Positions 29,320 through 29,568 of a stretch of 29,568 nucleotides of DNA are shown here, one piece after another. The notes below the pieces were generated by a model that saw only the letters and a program-made list of their open reading frames with translations, did no database searches and was not told the DNA's origin. The DNA lies in IMG/VR virus record IMGVR_UViG_3300044640_003163, positions 1-29,568 of that record; one strand, given 5' to 3'. The translations under genes and the position numbers were made by a program. The DNA is from a virus. How positions within the stretch are numbered: the first letter of the stretch is position 1; each line of letters opens with the position of its first letter.

Positions 29320-29532
29320 CTAAGGTAATGTTTTAAAGGTAACGTTATTTAACGTGCCGTTACTAACGTTACCCGTTACTTCTATAAACCTACCGCTGCG
29401 TATTCTCCTAGCCAGGATAAGTACACTACATCTGCTAGTGCCTACGTCCTCGTATAGAACGGCATAGGCACGATTGGGTAGGAGAGGGTTAGAGTATGTA
29501 GTGCTCTTAACCCAGGCCTTCCTAATTGTCAC
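29320..29532 (-). CDS. Small hypothetical protein
   Basis: 70 aa from a GTG start (MTIRKAWVKSTTYSNPLLPN), basic and strand-rich (RAYAVLYEDVG, CSVLILARR). No family recognised. It lies ten bases ahead of the polytopic membrane protein and behind a promoter-like element at 29552-29561, so the two are probably co-transcribed. Confidence 0.5.
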   Translation of the reverse strand: MTIRKAWVKSTTYSNPLLPNRAYAVLYEDVGTSRCSVLILARRIRSGRFIEVTGNVSNGTLNNVTFKTLP

Positions 29533-29535
29533 GTG

Positions 29536-29561
29536 GGCGCCATTATGGCGCTTTATATCAC
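29536..29561 (-). promoter_or_regulatory. Extended -10 element and leader hairpin
   Basis: On the minus strand GTGATATAAAG gives an extended -10 (TGaTATAAA) like the plus-strand family. It is followed by the perfect hairpin GCGCCA-TAA-TGGCGC (29537-29551) just before the GTG start of the gene ending at 29320. The hairpin leaves little room for a ribosome-binding site and may regulate translation. Confidence 0.4.
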
Positions 29562-29568
29562 ATAGCTC

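Noticed and set aside
1-29568. DGR reverse transcriptase and template repeat inside the window
   Set aside because: No protein with RT motifs such as YxDD, and no sixth copy of the GGAACGGCAG block outside the five FGE-like genes.

Overview
The window looks like part of a large cyanobacterial virus, or a phage-like extrachromosomal element. Phage-type content includes tail-fibre or adhesin modules with collagen-like triplets, a minimal family-A-like polymerase, a BRO-N-like antirepressor, an HNH endonuclease, two tRNA genes, densely overlapping small genes, and structured non-coding RNA candidates behind consensus sigma-70 promoters. The host looks cyanobacterial: there are many FGE/SUMF1-type proteins of cyanobacterial style, a pentapeptide-repeat protein, and intergenic AT-rich 'TGATAACTGATAA' words and GGGCGAAC..GTTCGCCC elements common in filamentous or colonial cyanobacteria. 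No host genus can be fixed from sequence alone.

Layout. (1) 0.2-3.7 kb, minus strand: a translationally coupled run polymerase-like > BRO-N-like > unknown > FGE. (2) 3.9-6.3 kb: small unknown genes and a pentapeptide-repeat protein, overlapping end to end. (3) 6.3-12.8 kb, minus strand, AT-rich: small cyanobacterial-type accessory genes, a 2OG-oxygenase-like protein coupled to a frameshifted HigA-type antitoxin, then four FGE/C-type-lectin-fold genes. (4) 12.9-18.1 kb, plus strand: two copies of a polycistronic tail-fibre/adhesin module ending in different carbohydrate-binding-like domains, with decayed remnants between them. (5) 18.5-21.7 kb: a gene flanked by matching hairpins, a PD-(D/E)XK-like nuclease, and small genes. 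(6) 21.7-23.3 kb: two tRNA-CAU genes and a tandem array of tiny membrane peptides. (7) 23.3-25.7 kb: largely non-coding, GC-rich, with three consensus promoters and at least two highly structured RNA candidates. (8) 25.7-29.6 kb: an HNH endonuclease followed by minus-strand small genes and a polytopic membrane protein.

Two things stand out. First, all five FGE-like genes carry, at or near the 3' end, a hypervariable block whose variable codons almost all end in C or T, bounded by fixed blocks CTGCCGTTCC and CGGTTTTCGGGTAG. That is the signature of diversity-generating retroelement (DGR) variable regions. No reverse transcriptase or template repeat is visible here, so diversification would have to act in trans. 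Second, 24.0-25.7 kb holds strong promoters followed by RNA-like sequence. One is a ~450-nt segment with about a dozen perfect hairpins. The other is an array of five hairpins in two families, where loops are conserved while stems differ by compensatory change, and two of its stems are mutually exclusive.

The window is compositionally mosaic. Genes in regions 1-2, 5 (part), 6, 7 and 8 are full of the palindrome GGGCCC and of CTAG, while the FGE and tail regions nearly lack GGGCCC. Yet genes of both types overlap in shared operons, so the mosaic is unlikely to be an assembly artefact.
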